A stretch of DNA of 64,000 nucleotides from Gordionus sp. m RMFG-2023 (GCF_954871325.1 NC_088779.1:7318846-7382845); one strand, 5' to 3'. Positions 45,489 through 58,585 are shown, counted from the first letter of the stretch. A program made the numbers and translations. The notes: a model not told the origin generated them from the sequence alone.

Positions 45489-46344
45489 TATTCGCAAACA
45501 CAAAAAAAAATTTTTTGTATGTAAGGATAAAATTACCACGCAATCGAGTATTTAAATAAAACATATTTTTTTATACATCATTACCTCTAATTTACCTGAT
45601 AAATTATTGATTTTTTTCTGTGAAGGAAAATATGATACATCCTTGTCAATATATAATTATTTCTTTTTTTTTAAAAAAAAAAGAAAATCTTTATGGGTGT
45701 ATTAAATATTAGTTAACACTTAGCTGTTATAATCAGGAAATAATTATAGATCAAATTACGACTTCGAATTGGCTCGTTTCACTTAACCTTCCCCTCAGTG
45801 AGGCATAAAATTTATTGAGAAACCTTCAAAAATAATCTCATAAACAAACATTTTTATTCATTCATATATATTCCTAGCTTTTCAGTTCTTTGGGGTACTT
45901 CCAAACTCGAAAAATAATAATAAAGGATTTACTCATTTTAACTATATCTGTCTATTGGACAGCTTCTGCGTAAACATTTTGTTTATATATTTTTTTTGAG
46001 TTTGAACCTTAAAGTTTTTTTTAAAAATAAGCAATTTTTCACCAATTTATTTAGAATAGGATTGATCTATACTAAACCTTGTACAAACCGATCCGATTAA
46101 ACTAGGATGGGTCGGAATAATAGAATTCCGATCTTGATAATCCTCTGTAATGCAATGTAGAGCATATTCGCTACCTTAATAAAAAAAAATTATTATTAAA
46201 TCGATAACTTTATATTTTTTCTAATCCTCCAACCAAATGAGGGCACAATTTTTTTCCCCATCCATTTTTTTTATATATATTATAAGTTATTCATTAAAAT
46301 AATTTTCAAAAAATTTGGTTCTTTAAAGAATAAACCTTGGCAAA
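45489..46344. other. AT-rich spacer, nothing recognised
   Basis: No supported feature. A GC-richer phrase with TCGGAATAATAGAATTCCGA (46111-46130), a near-perfect palindrome, is the only notable item. Confidence 0.5.
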
Positions 46345-46860
46345 AGCTTTAAGTTTGTGGAGCGTCGTAAAGACACAAATTCAGGAAAACCTATATCAAG
46401 ATTTATAAAATATAGTTAATAGGTGTCAGTCCATTTGTGTTTTCAATCCAGATATATCAGGTGAATCAACCGTTTATGTAAGCAAAGTTGACATAACTGA
46501 AGGAATAAATTCTGAAGAAAGTTATTAATTTCTGTAAAAAGGTGGATAACAGCAATTGTTGCAATTCACCATTTATTAAAACTGACTGGCTATGGATAAG
46601 GCAAGAAAGAAATATAGTAAAAAAAATGTTAAAAATAATAAACACTCCAATACCTCAAAATCCTGAGACAATTGAGTTATGCCTGAAAACAACATCATTT
46701 GATCATATTCATTTTAACCTAAGACAACATTTTGTCATTGATAATGAAACGTATAATAAATTTTATACGATATATAATAACAAGGTTTATATGATGATTT
46801 CAAAATTCAAATTACTTTTTATTAAAATAATGTTGTCCTTACATGAAGTTCTCCAGTAGT
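46345..46860 (+). pseudogene. unrecognised protein-like fragment
   Basis: A 105-codon frame (46542-46859) reads FIKTDWLWIRQERNIVKKML, then INTPIPQNPETIELCLKTTS and FDHIHFNLRQHFVIDNETYN. It looks like real protein rather than noise. Upstream (46345-46540) another register gives VVKTQIQENLYQDL and VFNPDISGESTVYVSKVDIT with stops between. I do not recognise a family. It could be the remains of a DNA transposon or of a dispersed multicopy gene. Confidence 0.35.
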
Positions 46861-47892
46861 TTATTCAGTCTTGGGAAATTATTTTTTGAGGGAAAAGAGC
46901 GCCTCTTTTAGACAGAAATTTTGAAACTACTTTATTTTTAATGGCAAATAAAAAATTATTAAGCCCACAATCAGTGTAAATATATGATATTTTGATATAT
47001 TATCTTGGTGTAAAATATATTCTATTCCCCGCAATTTTCTTTAGTATAATATTTTCTTTTGTATAAATAAATTGTATGTTTTCTTTTAAATGACTATGAT
47101 TAAAATTTGTATGGTAAATTTTTTTATATTAAATATATAAAAAATGATGCGTTATATGAATGATTTATAAAATAACTTATAATGTCTTTTGAAATATAAC
47201 TTTAACTAGTTACATTTAAAAAATGTAATTAATAACTGTAAATAGTTACCTTTTTAGGATTATAACTAGTAATTGTGACATTAGTTAACACCAAATCTAA
47301 GGCCTTCACCTTCATGAGTTAAATGTTATTCGCGTTTACATTATTACCCCGACCGTTTTCTCTCGATCTCCCCTAACTTTGACCTAATACATTCACAATG
47401 GCTCAAGTTTTTTTTGTTAAAGTGCCTCTTCCGTCTCTTCTTCAAGTAAAATGTTCTGGCTATGAGTCCTATTTTAATAACATCGCTAGTTTATTATAGA
47501 ATTCTGAGGTTTTGATAGCAATACATAATTAGGCCTACAAAAAAATAATCAAATCGAATAATTCATTTTAATACTATACATAATCCTTTATATAGGAGAT
47601 CTCTTCCATTGAACCATAAAATAAGCTAAGTCGCATTATGGAGGCAGTTTTTGTTTTAAGCAAAACAAAGATAACGATAAGTTATATATTCCATTCTCAG
47701 GTCTTGCTCAAGAAAATAATATTTAAAAAAGGAAGTCCGGTATAATCCATTATTATTTTAAAACGCGTAAAGAATAACTGGATGATTATAGTTATTAACA
47801 CTATTAATTTGTCTTTGCTCGTATTTTTTAAAAAAAGTTTAATTTTAATTCTTAATTTTCAGAAAAGCAGGCTGGACATCATTTCTTTGGTT
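46861..47892. other. AT-rich spacer with a small hAT end scrap
   Basis: 47530-47568 (TAGGCCTACAAAAAAATAAT then CAAATCGAATAATTCA) resembles the left end of the element at 38178. No gene seen. Confidence 0.5.
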
Positions 47893-48190
<298 letters not shown>

Positions 48191-48877
48191 CAATCATTTA
48201 TTGGATGAAAGATATTCTGAAAATTCATCCAATAGGATTTTTAATAAACCACCAGATTCCGGCCTCTTTTTTTATTTGCTATCATTATCTAGCTTATTCA
48301 TGACTCTAAAACGATCTTCGATAGATGAATAAATTTTTAAAAATCGATTTTTGTTTTTTTGTTTTTGTAAGTGGATTAATTTATTCGATATCACTCTTAA
48401 AAAATTAAAACTATTTTTTTTTAGTTTTTGAATTACATTTTAGTATAACAATTTTTAAGGTAGACAGTTTATATAATCAATTTAAACAGAGTGACGTCAG
48501 GGAAGGTTCTATCCCATCCCATTTAAAAAGCCCTCTCAATTGAAAAAGCTTATTGTGGCCCCTGGGCTTAAAAATATGTAACTGTATACCACATATCTCG
48601 CTTTTAGCATTTCGATTTGAAATCAGAATAATCAACGATTCCACTAATTCGGTTATAAAAGATAGATTTTAGACAGGGCGGCAACTAGTAGCCTTCCGGC
48701 TAAATTTCTGTCACCATCTCCAACGGAATTTTCGTCCGACATAAAAAAGAATTTCAATGCAGAATTAATATGGAATTTTTTATTTCTTCCTTCGATTTAA
48801 ACTCATCCTCACCCTCCCCATTTCCCAAAATGACATTTTCATGGTCGTCGGCGACGGATTATTATATCATAATATTA
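48191..48877. other. AT-rich spacer, nothing recognised
   Basis: No supported feature. Confidence 0.5.
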
Positions 48878-49254
48878 TATATGTCGTATTAATATATGGA
48901 ATTCGTAGGAATCGGGATCTAAATCATTTACCGAGAATGATTTTTAAAATTTTTTGAATTCCGATTTGACGCGGAATGTATTTCAGCATGTGTGAATTTT
49001 TCAAAAATTTTGCCATAAACTTAGTAGCTCTTAATGTAAATTGTCATCTTTATTTGAATTTTTCATAAATAAATTAAAGAATACATAAAAGGTTTATGGC
49101 GACAATTGTCTGAAATTCATTGGGTAGGGACTCTACACATTCAGGAACATTTCTGGTTTCGGATTTTAATATTTAAAATAGTATACTACGTAAAGGATTT
49201 AAAATCGTGAGATTTCGAATTCCCCATAGATTTCATGTCCCAATACGACATATA
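48878..49254. mobile_element. foldback-type element, about 377 bp
   Basis: Starts TATATGTCGTATT and ends AATACGACATATA. The arms of about 170 bp are inverted copies with mismatches: GGAATTCGTAGG near 48898 against CGAATTCCCCATAG near 49217, and CAGCATGTGTGAATTTTTCA at 48986 against GAAATTCATTGGGTAGGGAC then TCTACACATTCAGGAACA at 49112-49148. A related single arm is at 33735-33795. No coding capacity. Confidence 0.7.
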
Positions 49255-50599
49255 CATTAAATAACCATTTCTGGTTTTTTTTTTATTAAGGCGATATTGA
49301 AAGCGTAATTATATTATAATTATTTCATATTCGCTTACTTTCTCTTAATTTATTTAGTTTGTGTAACAAACAATTTGCTCAGCGCAGAATCGAGAGTGAG
49401 TAAAAAAAAATATATGGCCAAATAAATAAATTATTATTTCAGTTGAAATTTTATTTTGACATGTCTATTAAAGTGTCGGATAATTTTATATAAAAGATCC
49501 TAATTATATAAACGAATATAATTGACTTTTTTTAAAAATTTCGACAATTTTTATAGTAGGGTAGAATTCTATGTGGAATTTTGATCGGAGTTGGATCGAA
49601 ATTTAAATTTCCACGAGCTCAACTTCCTCACTCATATGCCTATTTATTATTGATCATGATCACATAACATATTGTATTAATGTGTCAAATTTCTTAGGGA
49701 GAAAGGTGGTGAGGGGGGGGGGGGGTGTAAATGAATAATATATTCGTTTTTGAATAGATTATATATGTTCCCATCTCCGAATGATTTTCCTTTAAGGTTG
49801 AAATATTTCAAAAAAATTGGAGTCTTCCGAGAATATAATTTGTTTAACCGGTCCGATCCTATTTTTCTTTTAAATTTAAATACCCGAAACTGATTTCAAA
49901 GAGATTAAATAAAAATATTGGAATTGAGGTAGGATTTTTTTATGAAACGTGAAAATAAATTATAAGCGGCTTGGCGCTGGATCGAAAATAAAATATGAAA
50001 ATGATATTTTAATATTTTGATATTTTATTTAAATGAATATATCTAGATTTCGATTTTTTTTTTTTTAAATTAAGAATTAAAATTTTGTCCCCTCCGATCC
50101 TGTCCGAATGAAAATTTAAAAAAATCAAGGTTCACAACCGAATCCGAGGTGATTGATGTCTGCCCGAGTTCGACCAATGCGATTTCGATCGGAGGGCAGA
50201 TTAGTCATCGAATAATTAGTACAAAATTCAAAATGTGTATATTTATATAAACTACATAAATTAATTATAAATAATTGGGGGATATTTTATTTATTTTTTT
50301 AAAAAAAACCAATTATTGTTATAAAATAAATCATTATCATTTTCAAATTAATTTAGTTTTTTTTTTAAAAAAAGCTTGAATGATGCACCTTGATAGAAAT
50401 AGTGATGTAGAAGTTTTTAATCTCGAACTCATTTTAATATAATATATACTTACATATTTAAATTTTAACCTTACTTAAACAGGATCACACTGACCCCTCC
50501 CCTTCTCTGATCTCTAAAATATGAAATAATTCAGAATTAATTTAAAATATTTTATGGCCTCGTAATTTATTCTTATATATATGTAATTTTTGCTTTCGG
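49255..50599. other. AT-rich spacer, nothing certain
   Basis: CCGGTCCGATCCTATTTTTC (49849) and CTCCGATCCTGTCCGAATG (50091) suggest the ends of a decayed GC-rich element like those of the hAT-type family, but no termini or duplication were found. Confidence 0.4.
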
Positions 50600-50740
50600 G
50601 TAAGGTTTATGGCCTAGTCCGTGAGTGCAGAGTTCGAATCCAGCAAAGACTGGGGTTTTTCCCTAAAGTCAACTAGGTGGTTGCTATGTGGTATAATACA
50701 TGGAATGTCAGAAGCGACAGTGTGATTCCTTAATATATAT
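50600..50740 (+). mobile_element. tRNA-derived SINE, copy 3
   Basis: TTTATGGCCTAGTCCGTGAG (box A), GTTCGAATCC (box B, 50632-50641), CTGGGGTTTTTCCCTAAAGT, CAACTAGGTGGTTGC and a diverged body ending GTGTGATTCCTTAATATATA. The tRNA-like head is shorter between the boxes than in the other copies. Confidence 0.8.
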
Positions 50741-50859
50741 ATTATATATATATTAAATTAGTAAAATGGATCATTTTACATTTTACTAAAATTTGGTGGT
50801 TGTTTGGCAATTAAGTAAGTTTCTATATGATGACCAACGCTATATATCATTGAATCCCG

Positions 50860-52240
50860 GGGAAAAAAAGGTGTGTGGAAAAAAAACTGTATTATTAAAA
50901 AAAAATACTATCATTATTAAAATGGTAAAAACAGAGTGACCATTTTTCATCCATGCCATCAAGAAGTATGAATTCAATTATGCTAGAACTCTCCGCTCAG
51001 CCAATATTCCATCAACTTTTAAACCCGTATGCTTTAATTTCGAGAACAATATTAGGCCTGATGGAATGATACTCATTTATAGAGTAGCGGAATCTCGTTA
51101 GCTTGGGCATATGCGTTTATTAGTTTTGCACCATCCTTTAGCTCCAATTCTTTGGTTGGAGGGGAAATTTGAAAAATAGATATATTAACATTCCTTACAT
51201 GACTTTAATCACCCATAGTTTCTGACACAATAGGTGCTCTTGGGTGCATCCAGAACCCGGAATTTCTTCAAAGCACTCAATTTCGGGTGATTCTCAAGAA
51301 GGTTTAGTATTAAATACGATAAGGAACTTCAATGGAAATATTTAGGTCACATAGTATATTAATCCAAGGTGCCATTACCTAGAGACAACCTACTCACTTT
51401 TTTTAAACATATTTATTATTATTATTAACATCAAATATAAAAATATTTTTATATTATTATAAATATCTGATGAAACTGTTCAAAAATAAGTTGACATTAA
51501 AAAAAATTTTAATTATAATAATTCAAAATTTTCTTTAAGAAATATATCTTAATAATTAAATTTTTTTAAAAAAAATTCAGAGTTCTGAAATAAACCTGGG
51601 TTCAGAACATTTTTTTACAACCCTTAGAAAATCTGAACTAAAAAAACTTTTTTCAATTTTAAAATATACAAAATATTAGAAACTGATACCTAATAAATCA
51701 AAAATTTTAGAAATCTGGGGTTAGTCTAAAAACGAAAAATACCTTTTATCAAGAGGCAAGACTATATCAAAGAAAATAATTTTAGATTTTTTTCAGATCT
51801 CTGAAAACTATCTGAAAAAGAAAAATCTTATAATAAAACTTATATGAACTTCGGTAAAGACTTTAAGAAGATATTATCAAATTATACTATTTTTATAAAA
51901 GTTTTTAAAAAAAAATTATATAAGGATAAAAAAATTTACCTATTCCAGATCTCTGCTTATTGGGGTAATAAATTTTACGTTTTTGGGCTATTTTTATATT
52001 CACATAGAAGTGAATTGCATTAAAAATATATATATTCTATAAATTAACCTCAATATTACATAAATTATCATTAATATTGCATAAATTATCCATGATAAAA
52101 AATTACGATTGATATCATCTAATTTAGTCATTTACCAATTGTTTATATTTTTATACTCATAACCAACCATCGAGAAAGAGCTTCATTTTTTATATGGTAG
52201 AACAAACCTTTAAAAGCAATCTGTCAATAAAAAGTTTTCC
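50860..52240 (+). repeat. dispersed repeat, copy 1 (partner at 59880-60865)
   Basis: Shared phrases in the same order: CTGTATTATTAAAAA (50889), AAATGGTAAAAA, GTTCAAAAATAAGTTGACAT (51479), ATCTGGGGTTAGTCTAAAAA (51714) and, best conserved, 51990-52230: AATTAACCTCAATATTACAT, TTGCATAAATTATCCATGAT, ATAACCAACCATCGAGAAAG and GTAGAACAAACCTTT. No coding frame. The unit may be a non-autonomous element of about 1-1.4 kb; termini were not found. Confidence 0.75.
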
Positions 52241-53073
52241 CAAAATTATATTCCCCTCGTTAAGCAAAAAAAGTTTATCAGTTTACTATTCATTTTTTTA
52301 TGGACCCGGAACGACAGCATTTTTGCTTTCCTTTCCTTTCTGGCTAAAAAAATTGTTCCATTCCGCTCCAGGTTAGAAAAATATCTAACTTACATATATT
52401 TTTTAAAATCAACACATTTTATTAATTAATCTTTACTTTAACCATTAATATGAATCGATTATTAAATCTAAGCAATAAGATAAATATTAGATGATAGATG
52501 AATCAGAAATTAAGAATATCTTTATCTAAAATAGTATCCCCTGAGTCTACCTTTCCCTCCCCTCCATGCCAGCCAATGAATTTAAAATATTTTTTTTTAT
52601 TCTTTATTTTTTACTATATAAATATATATATTATATAAATATATATTTCTATTTAAACAAATTCGATCGATAATTTAGGTAATTTACTATTCAAATAAAA
52701 TTTATGTATAATCTAGTGTGGACGTAATCGTGCTAAAAATAAACAAAAAAAAATTTTTTTTTAAATAATTTCCTCGTGATAATACTAAGGCTTGGATTTG
52801 AAAGAGTATCAAAAACTATTAACTATAATTATTTAAATTTATATTCAAGTATAAATGTCATACTTTAAATTTTATTGTTTTTAATATAACTTTACCGACT
52901 TAATTCAAATCCTGAATATTATAATACAAAACTTGTAAAATCATATGTTTAGCTTTCTTTGATCTAATTTTCTCGGCAAATTCATATTGCAACAATATAG
53001 ATTTTTCTTAAAATCTGTTTGGTGGTCTGAAGTTTAAATACATAATGTAAATAATTGCGACATTATATAATTG
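52241..53073. other. AT-rich spacer, nothing recognised
   Basis: No supported feature. Confidence 0.5.
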
Positions 53074-53270
53074 TCAGAGGCCTGCAGGTATGACCCGGCC
53101 CAGTCCGTGTTTTAAAATTATTCGGGCCGGGCCGCATGTTTTAAAACTGAATATTATAAAACACCATTACTAGCTATTATAAATAAATGTAATATCCAGT
53201 CCGGGCCTGAAAATATAAAACCCGGACCGGGCCGAGAAAATTTTTAAAATCCGGGTCGGACCATAATGGA
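53074..53270. mobile_element. GC-rich hAT-type element, left end clear
   Basis: Starts CAGAGGCCTGCAGGTATGAC and continues CCGGCCCAGTCCG, CGGGCCGGGCCG, CCGGACCGGGCC and CCGGGTCGGACC. The right end is not resolved. Same family as 57472 and 62331. Confidence 0.7.
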
Positions 53271-54994
53271 TAAGTTTTTTTGGTTTCAATGATTGGAAAT
53301 GATCTCATATTGTATATACATAATTTAATATTTCATCATAATATCAAATTTCTGAATTGGTAGATCCTTTTTTAAATAGGGGAGGCAAGGTTTTACATAA
53401 CGTTGTCTTATAAAATCCAGAAAGATTGGCTAAAATGATCATAGACTAATATTTCTAACGACAGTCTGTTAACTCCTCTACCTAATGTATGTAATAGGCC
53501 TTTTATCAATATTTATATATTTTTAAGTACTTAAATTTTCTGGCCGTAAAAAAAAATTGGGACAAGTATAAAATTGTCAGGGTAACGGTAAATCAGGAAG
53601 CGGGAGGCACGCGGAAAATTCATAACTTTTATACAAAAAATTGTTATTTTTAAATTTTATTATTTCATAACAAAATAGAAAATGAAAACAAAGTATGGGA
53701 AGACCGAGGTAAAACGATTGGTAATTTACATTTTTGTCATATTTTGAAACAAAACAGAACAAATTTTAAATTTAATCAAAAGTATAGTTCTCCATCTATA
53801 CTACTATAGCAACTATGATTAATTATGCGAAGCGTGTTATTCCATTTTACCCCATGTCCAGGGTTGGCTAAGCAGCAGGGTAAAGTGGTTAAAATAAAAT
53901 TGAACATAACTTTATTATTTTATTGAACTATATATTTGCTGACATCTATTCATCATTTGTATAAACTAATTAGTACAGTATTGGAATGTAAATATAGTTT
54001 TTTATCAAACATACATTTTGAGCGTGCCCATTTTAAACACATTTCCCAAATAACACCCAAACTAAGAAAGAAAGAAATAAATAAATAAATAATTATAATT
54101 TTAAAAAATTAAATAAGCTAAATATATATATAAATTTTTTTACTATATCATCCATTATAAATAATAATTTAATCGTATTTGAAAATATGAAACTAGTTGT
54201 CTCTGTCCCCTAGCATTGCCATTTTTTTAAATTTAGTGGCGGACCAAAGAAAAAATTGTTAAATAGACTTGTGGCAACTTTGGGAAATGTGATACAAAAA
54301 TAAAATGGATTGATTGCAGTGAAATTGAAAACGATTACGAGAGATAGTTTTTTTGCTCTCAAGCGCTAGGGTTAAACGATTTGTTTAGTAAAGTAGTGCT
54401 TTTACACTTAATTGAAAGGGTCAAACGTCAATCCCATTTACGAATTATAACGCCTTTATTTCAAGATGGCCGTTAATATTTTTGTAGTGGTAAAAATAAA
54501 ATTACATTACGATTGGCATGCAACTCAAATAAAGTGTCCTCCAATAAATTTGAGGCGATAGTTTAATATAAAATAAATCATAAATATAATGGTAGCCAAT
54601 ATATTAAAAAAAAATAGATATAATAGTTTTCCCATTTTTTTTTGATGAAAAGTTTATATATTTATAAAATATTACTGCCAAATATATTTGAAGTGGTATC
54701 ACACAGTATTCTTCTCATAACGCTGAATCTGCTTTATAAAATAAATACCGTCAGAATTTAATACTGTGTTCGTATTCATCTCATAACTCTACCGTTGACA
54801 CAAACTTCGACAAGCACTCTAAAATTTTTAAAACGTTCCTTTTATTTATAATATAATCTAGTAGATAGTTTATCATCATTTCCCAATGAGAAGGGATCTA
54901 TTAAATTTGATTATTGCATGACTTGCTTATCTTGATTATGGCCCTATCCAAGGAAATTGCCGTTACAAAAGCTATTAATTTACATTGTTATTTA
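53271..54994. other. AT-rich spacer, nothing recognised
   Basis: No supported feature. Confidence 0.5.
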
Positions 54995-55190
54995 TTACGG
55001 CTCGATTTGACCCGATTTTTTAAAACGGCAATCTCAATATTTTATCTAGAAAAGTATTGAGCAAAGCTTGAAGATTTTTCTGGACATCTGTTGGTAAAAT
55101 CTCGAGGGGCAATGTTTTTCTGGCTAAAATATTAAGTTCGCCATTTTTTAAAAAACCGGCTAAAATCGACCAGTTTAAACAATATTATAA
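54995..55190. mobile_element. degraded 224-bp-type hAT MITE
   Basis: TACGGCTCGATTTGACCCG, CAATATTTTATCTAGAAAAG, AAATCTCGAGG, TTTTCTGGCTAAAATATTAA and GTTTAAACAATATTA follow the same order as 57610-57832. Both termini are decayed. Confidence 0.75.
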
Positions 55191-57463
55191 TTAGATTGCA
55201 TCAGATTTGACAGGATTTTTAATTATATTTCAATCCTAACACATATCTCCCCTAACCTTTAATTCTATATTGCTTTTTTCAAAATACATCTTTAATTTTA
55301 AATATATTTCACCCAATTAAAATATTTCCTTCAGTTGAACATTCTTTGAGTTGAGCTTTTATCGCCCTGTTTCGCATTAAACTAATATAATCTTATTAAA
55401 ATATGGAGCATCGGGGAGAATGGGAATGGGAGTTCATTCTCTCGAAAAAAAAAAGTAACAGATTAAATGGAATATTTACCAATTACATTATTATTTTACG
55501 ATATTCAATATTTCATTATTTTTTTGAATAACGAAATCTGTTTTCTTCTGAAAATTATTTTTTTTAAAAATATGTAATATAAACTTGTATAATTTGGGCA
55601 CCTCTCAAATATCAATATGTTTACTCAAATTAAACGGTTATTCATTTTTTTATTACTAAGGTATAAATAATGTTTTACTAGGATGTTATTACCGAAATAT
55701 TTTGTTAAAAAGAGTGGAGTTGCCCAAATTATTAAGTGCCCAAATTAAAGTTTCACTAAATTTTCAGAACTATAAAATATATTAATTTTATTTATTTTAA
55801 TCGATAATTATTAGTCACTCAAAAAAAAACCTATATAGGAAAAAATAAAACCTACACAAAATTTAGCTATAATTTTGAAAATTAAAAGGTAAAACAACGA
55901 TGCGCTACACTTAGTTCAGTCAAGAACGGATTACGAATAGGTCCTATAAAAGCGTTCAAAATCGAACCAATTAAGTAATTTATTTAAAGTTAAGAATTTG
56001 GCAAAAAAGTTTTGAATATCTCTCAAGGAATAAAATGGTTTATATACTATTCCAAAAAAAAATTTCCCCATTTCTATTAGTTCCCTTAAATCCCTTGCTG
56101 CCCACTAGGGTTAGTATAATTATATAAATGAACAATATACGTCACAATTTCTAAAATTATTGTGCAAACCTTTTTCTTTGTTGAAAAACTAAATATTCGC
56201 ACCATAGAAACCGCTAGTCGCCACATAACGCCTCATATAAGGTAAATGAAAAGTCTTGCAATAAAAAAAGAAAAAAAACATATATCTATGAACAGTAAGT
56301 TATTACTTGGACGTCATAGCAGTGATTATGATGTACATTAATTGGTTTTAAAATTATTTTGTAGAAAATATTAAATATAATATATCTTCAATTCAACCCT
56401 TATAACAAGTACTTCTACTCCCGTGAGGGGGACTTAAGATCGTCATTGAAATTGGAGTTGGGATAGGTAGTTATTAAAGTATCATTTAAATAAATTGGGG
56501 GGGGGGGGATGTATGGAAGTAACTTTGATTTGGAAATCTAGAGTGGAGTAGGTTGTACAATTAAAAGGTTAATAGGGGACACCATTTTAGAGAGTGTAAA
56601 GTCGTCACTGGCTTAGGGAATGTACCCTGACATCAAGATCCTAATGTTTACTCAAAATTATAAATTGACCAAAGTGTAAACAGTTTAACACATAGAGTGC
56701 GATGCAATTACGGGATTAAAATATCAGGGTAGGGAATATCTCAGGGCGCATCATACCTAGTCATTATCCATTATATAATTGAGTTATTTTAATCATTAAA
56801 GGAGTCTCCGAGTCATCGGATTGAGTAGATTTCATAGAAATCCAAAACGAATATTTCATTATTTGAATTATTCGTATTATTCGATTCAATTTTTGAATTA
56901 TTCAGGAATGAGATAATAAATTTTAGTGTCTTAATTTGAGTGATTATTTTGTATAGGTTATTAATTATATTATAATTATATATTTTCAAAAATATAATGT
57001 AAATTATATAAGGGCGTTTATAATTTAAAAGAAAAACCATGACCTCATTTATTGACAAATTTTTTTTTCCTTTTGTTTAATTTATTGAGACTTTGCAATT
57101 ATTAATCAATAGAACAACAAAATGCTAATAAAAACTATTTATTTTTTCTTCTTTTTTCTTTAGAAATATCATTTAAAACATTAAAAGGATTTCTTGTTAG
57201 ATTTAATTAACCATCATGTGGTTGGATGCAAAATTAGCCAAATATTACAGTTATAGATGATGCGTTTATTAATATTTATACAGTATTTTTTTTTGAATTA
57301 TTGTCATTTTGTAGCTCTTGGGTATGGGTCTGAATAAGATCCATATAAAACGTATTTATAAGATTTTAAAATTTTTATAATATTTATATCAAATTTTTTT
57401 TAAATATAAAAAATATAAAGACACACAACGTGCATGTCATATTTGATAAGAGATGAGATAAGT
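55191..57463. other. AT-rich spacer, nothing recognised
   Basis: No gene. A G-run at 56498-56508, and ATTATTCGTATTATTCG at 56868-56884 that recalls the BED-type hAT subterminal motif. Confidence 0.45.
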
Positions 57464-57471
57464 ATGCAAAG

Positions 57472-57837
57472 CAGAGACCTGCAGAGGTACCACTTGCACG
57501 GCCCGGCCTGGATTTTTTTATTTTATTCAGCCCGGCCCAGCCCGAGTTTTATATTTTCAGGCATGGCCCGACTATTTTTTAAAAAAATTTAAGGCCCGGC
57601 CCTCTGATGTAGTGTTGTTAAACGGCTCATTTTGAGCCGATTTTTATAAAGGGTTAACTCAATATTTTAGCCAGAAAAATATTGTCTAAGCCTCGAGATT
57701 TCGATAATATATCGCTAGACTTTTGTTTCTTATTTGAGCAAAATCTTCAGGCTTGCGTAATATTTTTCTGGATAAAATATTGAGTTAGCCGTTTTCAAAA
57801 ATCGGCTCAAAACGAGCCGTTTAACAACACTACTCTG
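57472..57837. mobile_element. GC-rich hAT-type element, 8-bp target duplication, hit by a MITE
   Basis: Starts CAGAGACCTGCAGAGGTACC and ends GGCCCGGCCCTCTG. ATGCAAAG lies at 57464-57471 and 57838-57845. Interior CGGCCCGGCCTGG and CAGCCCGGCCCAGCCCG. The MITE at 57610-57832 landed at its extreme right end, so that its own duplication CTCTGATG overlaps this element's last five bases and the first three of its target duplication. Without the MITE it is about 135 bp. Confidence 0.88.
57610..57832. mobile_element. 223-bp hAT MITE, perfect 8-bp target duplication
   Basis: TAGTGTTGTTAAACGGCTCA at the left and CGAGCCGTTTAACAACACTA at the right; CTCTGATG at 57602-57609 and 57833-57840. Very close to the copy at 36047-36270. 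Confidence 0.96.
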
Positions 57838-57894
57838 ATGCAAAGATTAAAAATAAATATTTAGAAGGAGGTAATTAGAAAAATTTCACACTAC

Positions 57895-58030
57895 AATTTC
57901 ATCTACAACTCCAGTCGAAAGCGCTTTTAGTGAGTAACCCTGCATTCACAATTAGCGTGAATTCACCAAGAATAGGGTGAAAATTGGCAAGAATGCCCAT
58001 CGCCGCGAGTTCCCGCTAACTGTGAATGCA
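57895..58030 (+). pseudogene. hAT transposase tail scrap joined to an 88-bp palindromic repeat
   Basis: A short frame reads SSTTPVESAFSE at about 57901-57936, the hAT dimerisation signature, and ends there. At 57942-58028 TGCATTCACAATTAGCGTGA and, inverted, CCCGCTAACTGTGAATGCA delimit a small palindromic repeat with CATCGCCGCGAGTTC inside, related to the phrases at 35518 and 43420. Confidence 0.5.
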
Positions 58031-58369
58031 TGTAAACAAATTCGGTTTTAATTACGATGATTTCTTTCCTTACCAGCAATAATTTAAAAGAAAAACAATT
58101 ATTAATTTTAGTTCATTAAAATTATTACAATTCGTATTTTGAATTATATTAAATCGTTGTTTTATATTTTTATACACTATTTTCTATTTAATTTTTTTTT
58201 TAAATAATATAATGTTGATAGATTTTAATGACCGCGTTTACGCATTTGAGTGCGATCCTTTTCTTTATTAATGAACGTTGAACGTATTCTGTTTTTTTTT
58301 CATTAATGAACAACACCTGCTTAAATTGCAATTTATATATATATAAGGCAGAAATGTTTTAAACCGGTT
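58031..58369. other. AT-rich spacer, nothing recognised
   Basis: No supported feature. Confidence 0.5.
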
Positions 58370-58585
58370 CCGGAAAATTGTATAGGTTCGGTTCGCTTCT
58401 TTTAGCTATTTAATGTAAAATACAAATTTTTTTTTGGTTTAAAAATGTTTAGACTCCAGACCAAAGGAACCGATTAATGGACAACCTATAGAACTTGGGG
58501 TAATATGCATATATGGCTGGTTAAGTTCTCCTTCAAAAAATCCATTCCGGTTAAGTTACTTCCCCTAAATAGTGTTTAAAAACCC
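58370..58585 (+). repeat. dispersed repeat, copy 1 (partner at 61005-61190)
   Basis: CAGACCAAAGGAACCGATTA then ATGGACAACCTATAGAACTT and GGGGTAATA (58457-58507) match 61066-61125 at moderate identity. GGTTCGGTTCGC and CCGGTTCCGG near 58375-58397 give it a GC-rich hAT-like look, but no termini were found. Confidence 0.6.
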
